Source: Entoloma clypeatum
Lineage: Eukaryota > Basidiomycota > Agaricomycetes > Agaricales > Entolomataceae
Direction: 5' to 3'
Length of the DNA: 64,000 nt
Assembly (NCBI GenBank): GCA_963565915.1
Contig: OY751493.1
Location: 558,001 to 622,000, forward strand
Part shown: positions 24,423-36,596 of the stretch, in pieces
How the letters are laid out: each line of letters starts with the position of its first letter
Numbering within the stretch: position 1 is the stretch's first letter
The notes under the pieces: generated by a model
What the model saw: only the letters and a program-made list of their open reading frames with translations
What the model was told of the DNA's origin: nothing
The model's database searches: none
Translations under genes and position numbers: made by a program

Positions 24423-27400
24423 TCACAACGTCACAAGCTGCAGTCTCTCCTCCCTCACCGCAAACAACAACAAAAACCTCTGTCCCTCCGCCTTGCGCTT
24501 TGCCGCCGCCTCGCGGATCTGCTGCGCATACGCCGTCAGGGTCGTCGGGAACATAGCCAAGACGGTCTTCCACGGCTCTTCTTCAGATATCCACGCAGAG
24601 CTCCGCGTCAAGTTATCAAACACGTTCAGAGGGACGTCGACCGCGAGCGTTGGAAGGCCAGTTTGGATGGAGGATTTGAGCTCGACGCTGGTCTCGAACG
24701 CTGGAAGTAGCAGACACGTGTGAGCATGATCCACAAGAGCAGATATAGTTGAAGAACGACGTACCACGATCTAAGAATAGCCCCTTAACATGTTTTCGCT
24801 GCTTTTTTGTATCCGTAGGTAGAATGAGATGAACATCGGACGAGACGGATACGTCTTTGCTCGGAAGGGCATGTGGAATGGTCGGAGAGACCATAGCTGC
24901 ACCTGACGTAGCGAGGTCGATCCGCTTCTGCTCCGCAATCTCATGCTGCAGCCAAGATACCAACTCTTGCCGGGATACTAGATAGAGGAAGGATGAGGTC
25001 CAAACGGGAAAAAAGTGACAGCCCACACACCATCACTTTCGGAACCTTTCAAAATGCTCTTGATCCTGAACGCGGGCTGTTCCCGTCGACCAGTGCGCGG
25101 GCGTGGACAAACCGTGAACCTAAACAATCCCATCATCAACTTTCCAACGCATGAATGCAACCACAAAGAAAAAACGCACAATATCCCCTCTCTATAACAC
25201 ATATCAACATGACTCTCATGATCGCTCTCCGGCAAACCCGACTCATACATGAAATCCGCACTGATGCCATGCTGCCACAGATACGATACCACCTCCAGAC
25301 GGTCCGCGAGATATCCCGGATGGTACGACACAACATACACATCGCACCTCCGCGGGCTCCAGTACCCAAAGGACCGTTCCTCCTTGACCAAAGCTTTGAC
25401 GGAGGAGCTCTGGAAGGAGGCGAGCGCGACGGTGATCTTCTCCACGGCGATCTGCAGGCCCATCGCGCAGATGGGCTCAATCTGCGATTTGAGCGGGACG
25501 TGCCGAGCGATGAGGTTATCATAGCTGTCAAAAAAGAGAGATTCATTCAGTCAAAAGAACCGGAAATGAAAGAGAGGGCAACGAGGACGTACCGGCCACC
25601 AGCAGCAAACACATCCGAGCGCTTGTTCTTCCGGACGACCTGGATCAGCACCCCATTCTTGAAGTGCTCGTTATGGTTCCCCAGCATCAAAGGATGGAAT
25701 AAGATCGACCTCGTAACCTTTGTCGACTTGGCGTAATCCACTGTCTGCTTCAGTTCGTTCACGAAAGGCTGGATCAGGTTGACGAGCGCAGGGGAGAGCT
25801 TCTCCAGGCGGTAGATTAACCCTTCAATGTCCTCATCTGAAAAACGAATTTCCGTCAGAGATCCTTTTCAGGACATACAAGAAATTCCACAAACCTATCT
25901 CAGCCAAGACCTCCAATTCATCCGCCGTACTCCGCAACAACCCTCTCTTCAACAACAGCGCTCGCTTCTGGGACAGCGACGACTTGGATTGGCTCATTAT
26001 ATCCACCACAGCATCTCGTTGGCCGGAAGGCAGCCGGGTCAGTACCAATTCTATGACTGCAATAATTCATGAGCAAAATAACTTCACTGAGAGAGAACAA
26101 TTCACTTTTAGAATGCGAAACATGGATCTCATAATTATGCGAAAGATTGGGGAAACTGTTCAAACAGTCATTCGCAACCGCTATCAACTCGGCACCAGAA
26201 GCGATCGGACCAGACGCCAAATCCGGCGTGATGATATCAAAGATAGCCGCTTTTTGCACTTTGGGATGGCCTGCGACGGGACTATATTTGAAAGGGGGAG
26301 GGGTAGGAACGTTCAGAAACAGAGGTGGGAAAATAAGAGAAAGAACGAAAACGCACTTTGGCCTATAGATATCCCCCACATGATACCTCTTGATCCTCTT
26401 GATGCTCCCCCTAGCTGCCAGCCTCGCAAACGGCACCACCATATTATCCGGCAGCGTCACCACATCCCCATGCCTATCAATGAACGTCGCCTTCCGGCTC
26501 TCGTCCTCCACGTCCATCACCGGCATGATCAGCGGCGGCTCCATGTCCACGGCTCCGTGCAGCCTGAAGATCGCCGCAAGCCGCTCCTGGACGATGTCGT
26601 TGAGCGCGGCGTGTTCAGGCAGGTCGGCCTCGAGGTCGTAGATAATGCCGCGGCTCGGACGCAGTGGCTGACTAAAAAGGGAGGAAAGGACGGCTTGCTG
26701 GTGGGGAGAGTCGGCTTTGGCTGGTTGGAGTGGGTAGTGAATCAGACGTAGACCATCTAGTAGAAAGAGGAACGGAACGTACTCATCAGGTTGAGCGCTC
26801 CTTTGAAGTACTCATCTTCGAGCCTCTGTGGAAGCAATGGGCTCTGGGAGAGTTCAAGAGCCGTAGGACGGTCGTCTGGGCGGTGCTGGAGAAGCCACGT
26901 TATGACTGACGATGAAACAATCAGTCAACTAAAGGTTAGGCATATAAAGAAAGGCATAACTGACTTTCGCGCTGCCTGGCCCGATGAGGATCCCACCCTG
27001 GCGGGAAGAATATCCCAGGCTTCCTCAGGTCCTCAAGCACCGCAATACGCTCCGCACCGGTCGAAAAGGTATAGTTCATCTCAAAGAACACAATCTGTTG
27101 AAGGACAATATACTCAGCAAATGGATATACTGTTCAGCCGAATAACATACACCGAGACTGTACATATCCGCCTTGTTATGGTTTCTTGGGCCTCGTTTCT
27201 TCGATAAGACCTCAGGCGCGATGTAGAGCCTCGTTCCGACCTCTGCAATGCACAAGATAAGCTGGAGAGCACATTTGAAGATACAAGGTTTATGCACCAA
27301 GAGTCATATCCGCTTCTGTAGGAAGAGCGTGTGGCGACAAGTCAGAAGGATCAACCGTCGCCAAGCTCGTCGTAGCGAGTCCAAAGTCCCCAACTACATC

Positions 27401-30400
27401 AGTACCCTTCAGCAGCAGGTTCATATTCCAACCTGCCAGTAAAAGACATACTTTTACAATCACCCTTGGCATCTAGAGAACAAATGTCAGCACACAGACA
27501 TATGACAACAAAGACGAGGGCCCTTACCAATGAAGATATTCGTAAGCTTGATATCCCGATGCAGGATGGACAACGACGACATGTACATCAGTGCATCCAC
27601 AATCTGTTGGAACAGTCCCCACGCCTCGTCTTCCGTGATGCCCTCATCAATCCTCTACAACACCCATCACACATCAGCATATGGCCATCGCAGCTGCAAT
27701 ATCATCAAAGGACGAACCTCCTTCAGAGTCTGCCGTTCCACGAACTCCTGAAAAAGTCCAAAAGAAATCAGCATCCAAAGACCAAAAACAAAAAACCCGC
27801 CACGCCACCCACCATCTGAATATACAACGTCCTCGGACCACCCACACCCACACCCATCCTCGGCGTAGCTGCAACCTTCGGCGTCTTCGCCACCGGCAGA
27901 AAGTTCAACTTGTCATTCCCCCTCCTCCTGATCATCCCCATCCCCATCACAAGCCCATCCTCCTCCTCATCCACACTCCCGCTCCCGCTCCCACTCCCAC
28001 TCGACGACGACCCCCCATCAAAATGTATGCTCGGAAAACTCGATTTGGACGACAAGCTCCTCCGATCGCTGAAATCGATCGTGAGCTCCCCGCCGTTGCC
28101 CGGGAGGTGCCGCTCGCTCGACGACGACGACACAGACACCGACGACGATGCATTGCTCACGTAAACCGAGTCCGGCACAGACGTCACCCCGCCCGTCCCG
28201 CTCGCCTCCACCCCCGAATGCGACTCATCCGAAACAGCCGTCGACACAGGCTCATCCGACGTCTCGACCCAGGTCGTAAAGTACCGCACAATAAACCGGT
28301 GCGAAAGCCGACTCAGCGCCGTCACCTCCCGAAAGATCTTCGTGTCGCTCCCGCTCGTCTTCAGCCTGATCTTCTTCACAGCATAGATCCGGCTGTCGAT
28401 CTTGTTCCGCGCTTTCACGACCGAGCCAAACGCGCCTTTGCCCTGCAACGTCATCAGAACATCAGCAACCCTTTTCTTTCTCACAAGCAGCACAACGCAA
28501 TAAAGGAAACCCACCAGAAGCTCCAACTCCTCCCAATCCTCCTTCCACCGGCTCACCCTCTGCCGCGGAACCGCAAAGTACCCCAGCCCCCCCGCACCCT
28601 CCGGCGACGACCCCTCACTCTTCCCCGCAGACGGGCCCGGCGTCTTCACCCGCATCCCCGCCGATATCAGCACCGCAGGCGTCATCGACGCCGACCCGAC
28701 CGAGATCTGCCTCGCAGTCTGCGCAAGGTCACCCAGCAGCATCAGACACGACGCGTGGCTCTTCTTCGAGGGCAAGATCATGTTGAGCGCGTGGTTCGCG
28801 AGAGCCGGTGGGATCTGGGCTGTATGTATGTGGGTGTTGTGAGGTCTATGACGGGGCATTTGGACGAGAAGCAGACGCACAGCAATCAAGCGCCATATGC
28901 ACATCCTCGTACTTCTCCATCACGTCCAGGCCCAGCAGCATCTGCAACAGCACAATCCCGACGGCGTGGATGTCCCTCTGGCGCGTGTACACCAGGGCCG
29001 ACTCGTTCTTCACGTCCCGCGGCAACCTGCAGGATATGTGAATTTCGTTAATCTTATAGGCCCCTCAGAAAGAACAAAGATCTCCGGGTAAAGGGACACA
29101 CACCAAGCATCAGGAATCTGCGGCTCTTCCGGGCTCGCCGGGATGTTGGACCCAAAGGGGTTCGACCGGTGCAGGTCCAGCAGGCGCGTCGCGAATCCGA
29201 CTTTGCCGAGCTTGATCACTTTGGACTGGGAGCGGTCTCCGGAGACGGGGGAGGCGAGGTAGATGGAGCGGGCGGTGATCCCTTTGATACCAAGAGTCAA
29301 CAAACAAGTAGATGGAGGGGACAAACACATACCCCGATGGACGAGATCGCCCGCATGTATCGCATTGAGCCCAGCCAAAATCTGCGCGAGGTAATCCTGC
29401 ATCACCATTCCATGAGCATCTCCTCCCACTCAAAAAAAAAACAAGTTGAGTTGAAAAACAACGCACCGACGCCCGGTCTTCCCTGAGAAACTCACAGTCC
29501 TCCAACACATCCTGCAGCGTGAGCGGCGGCACCTGCTCGGACAGCACCATCAGCTGCGATGGCCCGCTCGAGTGCGGCTGCGTCAGTTTGACGGCGAACA
29601 CGCTCGTGTGGTTTGGGTGTCGGATCGTCGTGAGTCGCTGGATCTCCGCTTCGAGCTGCTTGAGCTTCTTCCGTCCTGAAAACTTTCAGATATTGGTGTG
29701 TCTAAAGGAGGAAGACGGGCTGACCTTGGCTGGTGCTGTAGTAGGAAGAGTAGAAGTTGACGATGTAGAGCTCCAAGGGGAGGGTAGTGTTGACATCGTC
29801 GCAGATGGGGTCGGCGAGGTAAACTGTACCTAGACATTCTACAACAGACCCATCAATGGAAGTCCGAGGAAGACGGGGGGGAAAGACGTACCATGGCGTG
29901 GGTGGAACAACTTGACGGTGTTGAACGAGACTCCGTTGATCTCAACTTCATGGGGGAACGACTCCGTCATGGTGTCTCCCGACATCGGTGTCTCCGTCGC
30001 CTCTGAATTGGCCCGCTTCCTAGCCCGATATTGCTGCTCCCTTGCAAGCAGCTGCCGCATAGCCTCTTCCTTGAACATTTCCTCTCTTTCCTGTGCCACC
30101 TTGGCAGCCTTTTCCGCGTCTTCAGCCTCGCGTTGTCTTCGAGCCTGTGTGGGATGAAAAGTTCAAGGCCAGGTCGTGGAAGAAATAGATACAACACGAG
30201 GCACACACCTTCTCTTCATCCATCGCCCGTTGATTCATCTGCAGCGCTAGCGAGCCCGCAACCTCGCTTCGTGGCTTGATATTACGTTCCATCCAATCCT
30301 GGCAGAAATCCACGATCTGGACAGGTCGTTGGGTCCGAAGAGTGAAGAAAAGAAAAGGCTGCGACGCCCACCTGGAACACCATCTCCGACCCTCTGTTCT

Positions 30401-30807
30401 TCTGCGCTTCAGCAGTGATTTGGTGCGATACAGCCGCGACTTGGTCGTTGTTCAGCCCTTCGATAGGCTTCTGTATCGTAAAAATAGGGCACGCAAGCGC
30501 AGGATACGTCTTTGGCAATCTGAACCGCAAGTTCAACACGGAAAGCACAAAGCACAAAGGGGCCAGCACACTCACTTTACGTTCAGATGGAAGTTGAATT
30601 TGTCGTGTGTGGGGTGCACTACACGTATTGTAAACTCCGGCAACCGCATCGCACCCTTTAAATGAAAACAATGAGCCACTGCCAGGTGCAAAGGGGTGAT
30701 CCACGTACCTTCCACGCCTTGGGTGGCGGCGTGTCGAAGAAGTTGTCTTCATAGATGGACTTTAATGCCGTTATCTCTAGGTCCTGACGTTCTTGTGCCG
30801 AATCCAT
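24423..30807 (-). CDS. GCN2: eIF2-alpha kinase GCN2
   Basis: The start is ATG 30807 (MDSAQERQDLEITALKSIYE) and the stop is at 24423; many short introns. Domains in order: RWD (about 30.8-30.3 kb; LKSIYEDNFF, LPKTYP), a charged helix with EKAARVAQ-like repeats, a degenerate pseudokinase (about 29.8-28.8 kb; YLAQILAGLNAIHAGDLVHR), the active kinase (GKGAFGSVVKARN, YAVKKIRLK, a long Ser/Gly-rich insert, LHRDIKLTNIFID, DFGLAT, GTRLYIAPE), a HisRS-like domain (about 26.7-25.0 kb; AAGGRYDNLI), and the C-terminal dimer/ribosome-binding domain. Known role: senses uncharged tRNA or stalled ribosomes and phosphorylates eIF2-alpha, starting general amino acid control. The length, about 1,600 residues, fits the family. 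The frame stays open upstream of the ATG to 31026, but family alignment supports the chosen start. Confidence 0.95.
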
Positions 30808-31793
30808 GTGGGCCTGAACGAGGCCCTGGTTGTGCGAGCAATGTTGGTTGGGGGAAGGGTTTCGACGTTCTTGATATGTTTGCAAGAAGATAGCCTGGAT
30901 GAACGATGATGGTTGAGAAGGGGAGGGCCCTTTGGACCTCGGCAGCTCAAGCCTCCATGGCTGGTCGTCGACGTGAATGAAGATGGTGGTGGTGCAGAGG
31001 TTGGGGAGAACGACGTCTGCAATCAAATTTACAGTCCGATCGCAACGTGGCGCGACCCTAACCCTATATTAGGTTCTTGTGCAGGGTCACTCCCTCTCTT
31101 GAAAATCAACATACATCCATCGCCGCGTTTTGATATGGAACAAACTTCGATGTCGCAACAGAAGACCCATACTCCACCATCCCCCCAGCCTCAAGGCTGC
31201 CAAGTGAGTTTCAAAGGCTTGCGCAAGACTTCGCAATCGCGTGGTGGCATCTGTGACAGTGGTTCTGCGAGGTTTTAGCCAGAGGCGTTAACGTTGTGAT
31301 CCGCCCACTGGCAAATCACAACGTTTATTTTTGCTCTCTTCCCATCCAAAAAAAAAACATCTTTTTCCTTACCTCAGGGACTCAAGTTCGTGAGGGGGAC
31401 TCGAGTAGATCAGAAGGTGAGTTTTCAGCAGGTGATAAACGTTCGTTCATGAATCAGCGCAGTACGGGCGCTCAGTTGACGGACAGGCCAGGGGCGCTGA
31501 GCTGAGGGAGGAATAGATTTCCCTATCATATCTCGGCAAGTGTCCCCTGAATATCGTATGTGAATCAGATGCATTGAGGGAGGAGGCCGCGCTGCAGTAG
31601 ACGCTGGGAAGGAAGGAGCAGCCTGATTTGAGAGAGGGGCCAGAACGAAGAGAGCTTGGGGAGGATGAACGGGATAAAGCAGACAGGAGAATATAAAATC
31701 TGGCAGATGTGGCGCAGGGGAGTCCCGGACGTGGAAACGATCATTAGAACATGTCAGTGCGGAGGTTGTGGGGCATCAGGAAGGCAATCATGA
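30808..31793. other. GCN2 upstream region, no gene recognised
   Basis: This holds the GCN2 promoter side. A perfect 11-bp inverted repeat (AACGTTGTGAT at 31290-31300, ATCACAACGTT at 31315-31325; 14-nt spacer) is the only clear structure. Small plus-strand open frames (for example 31116-31278) have no recognisable product. Confidence 0.5.
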
Positions 31794-31893
31794 TAGAGCA
31801 TATTTGCACCCCCTCTCAAAGTGACTTTGAAAGGTGGAGCAGCCAATTAGATCCCGTGCAAACCAGTTTGAGAGGTGTGGCAAATATGCTCTA
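31794..31893. mobile_element. 100-bp MITE, TAGAGCATATTTGC family
   Basis: The left end TAGAGCATATTTGC at 31794 continues to CTCTCAAA. The right end is its reverse complement (TTTGAGAG ... GCAAATATGCTCTA), ending at 31893. The arms are about 27 bp with a few mismatches. The ends read TA|GAGC...GCTC|TA, consistent with a TA target duplication. The interior has no coding capacity. The 645-bp element at 55991-56635 has the same outer 14 bp. Confidence 0.85.
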
Positions 31894-32350
31894 ATGAATG
31901 ACAAAAGGGAGGTAATCTGGGGCAGTACGCGAAGCTGTTGCACGGCCGGGGCCCAGCGGCGATTTGATAGACCTGGAAGAGACAGCGGAAACATATCGTG
32001 AGGACGGTTTGCCGCCCCATCGCTGAGGTCTAGATACCCATGCATAGGTGCGGATGTCGACGGTGTGCCAGCGGCCTGAGGAAAAACATCAATGTACAGA
32101 GGCACTGCAACGAACGACGAGCCTTGCGTAGGCATCGAACACGTAGAAGCGGAACAAATCTGAAGTTTTCAAATAAAGGAGCTTGTCACGGTGGCTATTC
32201 GTTGTTGTTGCGGGGGTTGCAGTCCGTCGCCGATCATCGCGAGGCAGTGATTTTCGGAGGCGGTAGTACGTCGAGTAACATGATAAGGACGTGGCAGTCA
32301 AATTCTCGTGTAACGAAATGAAGAACCCGAAAATCAAGTACACGATGTCA
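31894..32350. other. Intergenic, nothing recognised
   Basis: No gene, RNA or repeat is supported between the MITE and the end of the methyltransferase gene. Confidence 0.45.
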
Positions 32351-33535
32351 CTAACACCACGCAATGCGATAATACGCGTATTCTACCTGATCCACGCCTA
32401 ACCCATTTCCCGCCTCGCATAATATATTTTCCCGCGAGGCGATGCACAAATCCAGATCCCTCTCCGAAGCCGAACATCCCCCTTTCTCCCCCGCCGGGCT
32501 AAAAACCGTCTCCACCGTCCGGGATTCCAACGAATGCGTAGCCCGCAGGGGAATAACAAGGTGGAACGTCGGATCAAGGCCCGCCGTTCCCCCCGCTATC
32601 GGCTTCCTCAAGAGCCTCGCGAGGCAAGCCTTGATCCACTGAGCGTGCTGGGCCTCGTATATGATGTCCGCGCCGAGCACGACATCAAAGGGCGTGGAAA
32701 GTGCGGGTGATTGAGGCTCGCCTGGGAAACGGGCCCAGTCCAGCGGGTGGGCTGAGATATGGAAATCGGGGACGGAGGAGGACGGAAAATTGGACACGAT
32801 GTTATGTGAGAGGTTGGAGAGCACAGACGGAAACCAATCCGTCGCGACGATCTCGACCGACCCGGGACCGGTCTCCAGCAGCTTCGCGAGCGTGAGGCTC
32901 ACCAGGCCCGTCCCCGCTCCAAGCTCTAGAACGCGTATGCCTCCGGCGGGGGCGCGAAGACCGAACCGAGCGGGCTCGTCAACAATCATCTCAGCCAGCA
33001 CGCACGCCCCACCCCAAGTCTGCGCCCCAACGCTGCCATAGTCACCGTTGTCCAGGGGGACGTCGCGGATATGCACCCTGACGGGCACGCCGCCGCCATC
33101 GACGAGGGGGAAGGCAAAGTCGCGGGTTACGATCCCTGCGGCGGCTGTTCCGGAGCATATGGCCAGGAGCGCAGCGGCGTTTTCGACGAGGGACTCACGG
33201 TGGGCTCCGGATATCGTTTCGGCGGTAGGAGTACTAGTACTAGTGGGAGGGAATTCGGCGTCGGGGGTTATCCAGGATTCAGATTTGGAGATGAGAGCGG
33301 TGAGCCATTTGATGGCGTAGGACCGTTCGAAGGCGTCTGAGCGCAGGTCATTGAGGCTGTCGTCGGGTGGGTGAAGATCTGGATGAGATCCGGACCGCCG
33401 TCGACGAGATCCGCGGACTTCTGGGTTGTATATGTGGCGGAGATATGTCAACGCTTCAGAGAGCTCGTTGATCGGGCAGGAACCTACTTTCCGTATGGGG
33501 GGAAGGCGGGATGTTGGTGGTGATATGGGTGACAT
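32351..33535 (-). CDS. Family-16 protein-lysine N-methyltransferase
   Basis: A single-exon 394-residue protein starting MSPISPPTSRLPPIRK. The SAM-binding fold is plain: TWGGACVLAEMI, then motif I RVLELGAGTGLVSLTLAKLL, motif II VEIVATDW followed by LSNLSHNI, and FDVVLGADIIYE at motif IV, where family 16 (METTL21/FAM86/Efm group) has its DxxY-like segment. Such enzymes methylate lysines on translation factors and chaperones; the exact substrate cannot be read here. The ~130 residues before the core are unassigned. The 181-bp gap to the next, opposite gene suggests a shared divergent promoter. Confidence 0.82.
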   Translation of the reverse strand: MSPISPPTSRLPPIRKVGSCPINELSEALTYLRHIYNPEVRGSRRRRSGSHPDLHPPDDSLNDLRSDAFERSYAIKWLTALISKSESWITPDAEFPPTSTSTPTAETISGAHRESLVENAAALLAICSGTAAAGIVTRDFAFPLVDGGGVPVRVHIRDVPLDNGDYGSVGAQTWGGACVLAEMIVDEPARFGLRAPAGGIRVLELGAGTGLVSLTLAKLLETGPGSVEIVATDWFPSVLSNLSHNIVSNFPSSSVPDFHISAHPLDWARFPGEPQSPALSTPFDVVLGADIIYEAQHAQWIKACLARLLRKPIAGGTAGLDPTFHLVIPLRATHSLESRTVETVFSPAGEKGGCSASERDLDLCIASRENILCEAGNGLGVDQVEYAYYRIAWC

Positions 33536-33715
33536 GGTTGTATTAGTGGTAAGTTATACATTGACTCGGAAGGTACTAAGGTGCTAAGGACGATCATCGA
33601 CTTATGTAACATTGCAAGGTTCCTCCTGCGGCCATCACCATGAGAAGTAGAAGACCCCTCTTGAGAGGCCCTCGCACGACGACGTTCACTTCCTGCCAAA
33701 GATACCCCCCAGCCA

Positions 33716-34407
33716 ATGTCCTCCCCGTCCTCGACCAAGCCCGGACCTGAGAAAACCCTCTGTGTCTATTGCAAAGCACCTTGCACGACCCGATGCACCC
33801 TCTGCCAGTCGGTCTACTACTGCTCGCCTGAGCACATCAGCGCTGTACGTGTTTCTTGGCGTGCACTATCCGTGTTCTCACCATAATCACCGCGACTTCA
33901 TGGGCCGTTCAGCACTGGCCTTCGCACCAGCTCGAATGCTACGTACGTCCTCCCCAAGACGCTTCACCAAAGTTCTCGCGGGGGAAGGTGACCGGCATAC
34001 TCTTCTCGGAGGATGCAGACGAGCCTCAGCCGATCGAAGTGAATGTCTTACTCGGTTACACTCTGACCGGGAAAACCTGGCAGACGTTGAACCTGCGACC
34101 CTACCTGCCCGACAACGAAAAGAAAGGGCGAGCAGTGGCACGATTAGCTGGGCCCTGGGTGGAGGACGAAGGAGGGGTCAAAGCCCAGCTCATGTCCGAT
34201 GTGTTTTATGGGAGGAACTTCCACGCCGATGGATCGAGGCGCAATCGCTGTGTTGAGTACTTGACGAAAGGACAGATGGCGCATCCGTGGTCTGGACCGT
34301 TTATCATGCTCAGGCGGACACACTTGGACACGTCCTACAGCGCCGTCATGGAGCAAGATATGCCCATGCTGAAGGCCTTCTTTATGACTGGTAACATGAA
34401 TCATTGA
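33716..34407 (+). CDS. MYND-type zinc-finger protein
   Basis: The ATG is at 33716 (MSSPSSTKPG). One intron starts gtacgtg at about 33845 and its acceptor gttcag lies near 33916. The finger reads CVYC, then CTLC, then YYC-x3-H, then H-x3-C (HQLEC) across the intron. This matches MYND except that the usual second cysteine after YYC is histidine (YYCSPEH). The rest of the protein (VLLGYTLTGKTWQTLNL, VFYGRNFHADGS) resembles no domain I know. MYND fingers usually bind proline-rich partners. The stop ends at 34407. Confidence 0.75.
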
Positions 34408-36167
34408 ACTTCGTAAGTCCATGCAGCTCGACTATGACTATGCCACAGACTGACTTTCGTTATCATTATCTGTGTCTTGTTGCATTCTCTGATGCCGGGT
34501 GGATTCTTTTTATTCTTCATTGTCGTCAGTTTGCATCACTGATTTCAACATTCTCTCCGGGTCGTATGGAGTTCGAGTACTATACAATCCAATGTCGATG
34601 AAAATGAGGTGATGCTCAATGCATCTTGTATAATAGCGTGGATGACTACACGATGGCCACATGCTTATTTGTTTCGGGCAGAAAGGGGCGGATCCCTTTC
34701 GAATTCTCAAGTCGATCAAACACCTATGTTCTAACGTCTCGGCATAAATGGAAGAATAAATGGAGAAACATTATATGTAAGATATCTTCAAGTATTATTT
34801 TATCTAAACTAGTAGTTCTACGACGTAAGGAAGGTGGCGTGAATACAGTGGTCGCGTTCGAAGTTAGATCCCCGATGTGTATTGCAGCATTCCCGCCGAG
34901 GAGACCATTACCAGTTTTTACCTCAATGTGATTTTTGACTCGGAGGAGCCCGGAAGACATGGATCCATATTTCAAGTCTCCATAGTCGATAGGTGTTAGG
35001 AATGTATGCTGGACTCCCTTGACCAATAAAATTTTGAACAGGGCACAAAGCAGCAGGCATGGCGGGTCACATGTGCAGCCCATGTCACTAACTTCGAGTC
35101 TTCGACACGTACGAAATAGCGGCGAACTCCAAGGACCTATTCACTCAGGCTATTTGGCGAACTGGTCACCGCATACGCTCCCATGATGAGGGTAGGGCAC
35201 TGGCAGATGAAGAATCTCCTGAGACCGACATCACCGCAACCGATAACGCGGCCAGGCGAAAATCGACTCGGGCGCGGCTACGAACTGTTCTACTGGCTCG
35301 TTTCGCCGGGTCACAACGCTGAACGCTCCGAGACGAAAGTTGCAATAAACTACTGGTAAGGTGAAGAGCTAGTAGAGAGCATGCTCGGTCTGGGTTTCAG
35401 CAGGGGCTGGGCGTCGTGTGGGACTTGTACACAGGTACGTACTTCTTTTCTAGGCATTTGAAATCTATACCAGAAATCCCTTGGAAATTCTCATACATGG
35501 GAGCTAGCGCCACATGACGAAACCTCTTGGGCGCCCGCGATGTCCGAAAACAAGGCATCAGGGCATCGAGGGTCTGCCCCGGCTGAGAGCGTCTATCACA
35601 GGTGCCGTGAATTTTGGTTGTTCATGATTGAAGGACCAAAGAAAAGACATCCTCAAACATGGAAGCCGACCTACGCACTTGACGAAAACTCACGCCGTGC
35701 CACGATGTCCGAAGAGGGACATCGGTGCTCGAGAATTACTTCCTTCAAAGTGATCCGGCTGAGAGCGTCTATCACAGGCGCTGTGGATTTTTGAAAGTAC
35801 TCCAGAGGTCCTTCTGGGACGTGGTGCCCTCACTCTTGCAAAAAGACTGAGTCAAGAATACTGACAGTGGCTCGGGGCAACCAAAGGCTCACCAGCGGCT
35901 CCGAATCATCCAGCAAGAGTTCAGACACGGCATGCTCAAATTCTGATTGATCTCATTGTCTTCTGCTCGCGCTGATTTCCCATGTGTAGCCTTGGCCCCG
36001 TTCATCATGATGCGGAGAAAGAAGACGACGAGTAAAGCTCCCGCCCTTTTTTCTTCAGCACTAGGTCGACGTCTGACTGCACCCCTGCGAGTCCAAGTAG
36101 GAATGTTTCACTCTCGACTGTCCATGCTTACTACCTAGTCGTGACATGATGTAGGATCGGTAATGGG
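34408..36167. other. Gene-poor stretch
   Basis: About 1.8 kb without a supported gene. Apart from the direct repeat at 35515-35791, I see only short unrelated open frames. Confidence 0.5.
35515..35791. repeat. Imperfect direct repeat, two copies ~178 bp apart
   Basis: The units share ATGACGAAA-like and CGATGTCCGAA starts and a nearly identical core, CCGGCTGAGAGCGTCTATCA followed by CAGG-GC-GTG (35577-35610 and 35755-35788). Each unit is about 100 bp. Flanking matches are weaker, so this is an old local duplication of non-coding sequence or a remnant of an element. Confidence 0.65.
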
Positions 36168-36175
36168 TATAAAAG
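36168..36175 (+). promoter_or_regulatory. TATA box of the cysteine-rich peptide gene
   Basis: TATAAAAG lies 78 bp before the ATG at 36253. It is the strongest TATA match I noticed and fits a highly or conditionally expressed secreted-protein gene. Confidence 0.7.
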
Positions 36176-36252
36176 GGCGCCGTCTCCTCAGTTTCAGCAA
36201 GTCCAGAAGCTCATTACACTCACAAAAGAAACCCAAAGACCTCTCGCTACAA

Positions 36253-36596
36253 ATGAATTTTGCGCGCACTCTCATCCTTTTCATCGCTCTTTGCGTCGTT
36301 GGCGCATTCGCTTCCTCACTCCCGGCGAAAACCAGTCCAAAGGACTGTCGGCGACGTCCGTGCAGACCCAAACGATACAAGGGTGACCCGGACGAAGACT
36401 GTTGTACGGATTTTACCTGTAGACCAGACCCAGATCGGAAACTCGGAAACGCAAGTCACCTCATTCCCAGAGACCTGCCCATGACTGATTCATTTTTGGA
36501 ATATAGACGTGCCAGAGCATTCATGATATCCAAAAGCCACCGCCGGGTGGTGGGGTGAAAAACGCTAGGAGGAATATGGTAGTGAGGACTCGTTAG
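36253..36596 (+). CDS. Secreted six-cysteine peptide, cystine-knot-like pattern
   Basis: A 95-residue protein in two exons (36253-36450 and 36507-36596). It opens with a clear signal peptide (MNFARTLILFIALCVVGAFA). The mature part has exactly six cysteines in the order C-x4-C-x12-CC-x4-C-x11-C, the C-C-CC-C-C order of inhibitor cystine knots (knottins), though the second loop is long. The sixth cysteine comes from exon 2 (TCQS), joined by an intron with GC-AG ends (gcaagt ... atag, 56 nt). The nearest GT donor would end the protein early and lose that cysteine. The tail is basic and Gly/Pro-rich. The function is unknown; candidates are defence peptide, effector or signal. Fold and secretion are inferred from the pattern only. 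Confidence 0.7.

Noticed and set aside
27681..29051. 456-aa plus-strand frame inside GCN2
   Set aside because: Arg/His/Pro-rich shadow of the minus-strand kinase exons, with no recognisable domain.
30808..31026. In-frame N-terminal extension of GCN2
   Set aside because: The chosen Met begins right at the RWD domain, as in other GCN2 proteins, and the extension has no conserved sequence.
36451..36506. GT donor at 36455 for the peptide gene
   Set aside because: Joining it to the acceptor at 36506 gives an early stop and five cysteines; the GC donor with GCAAGT consensus gives a longer, six-cysteine product.
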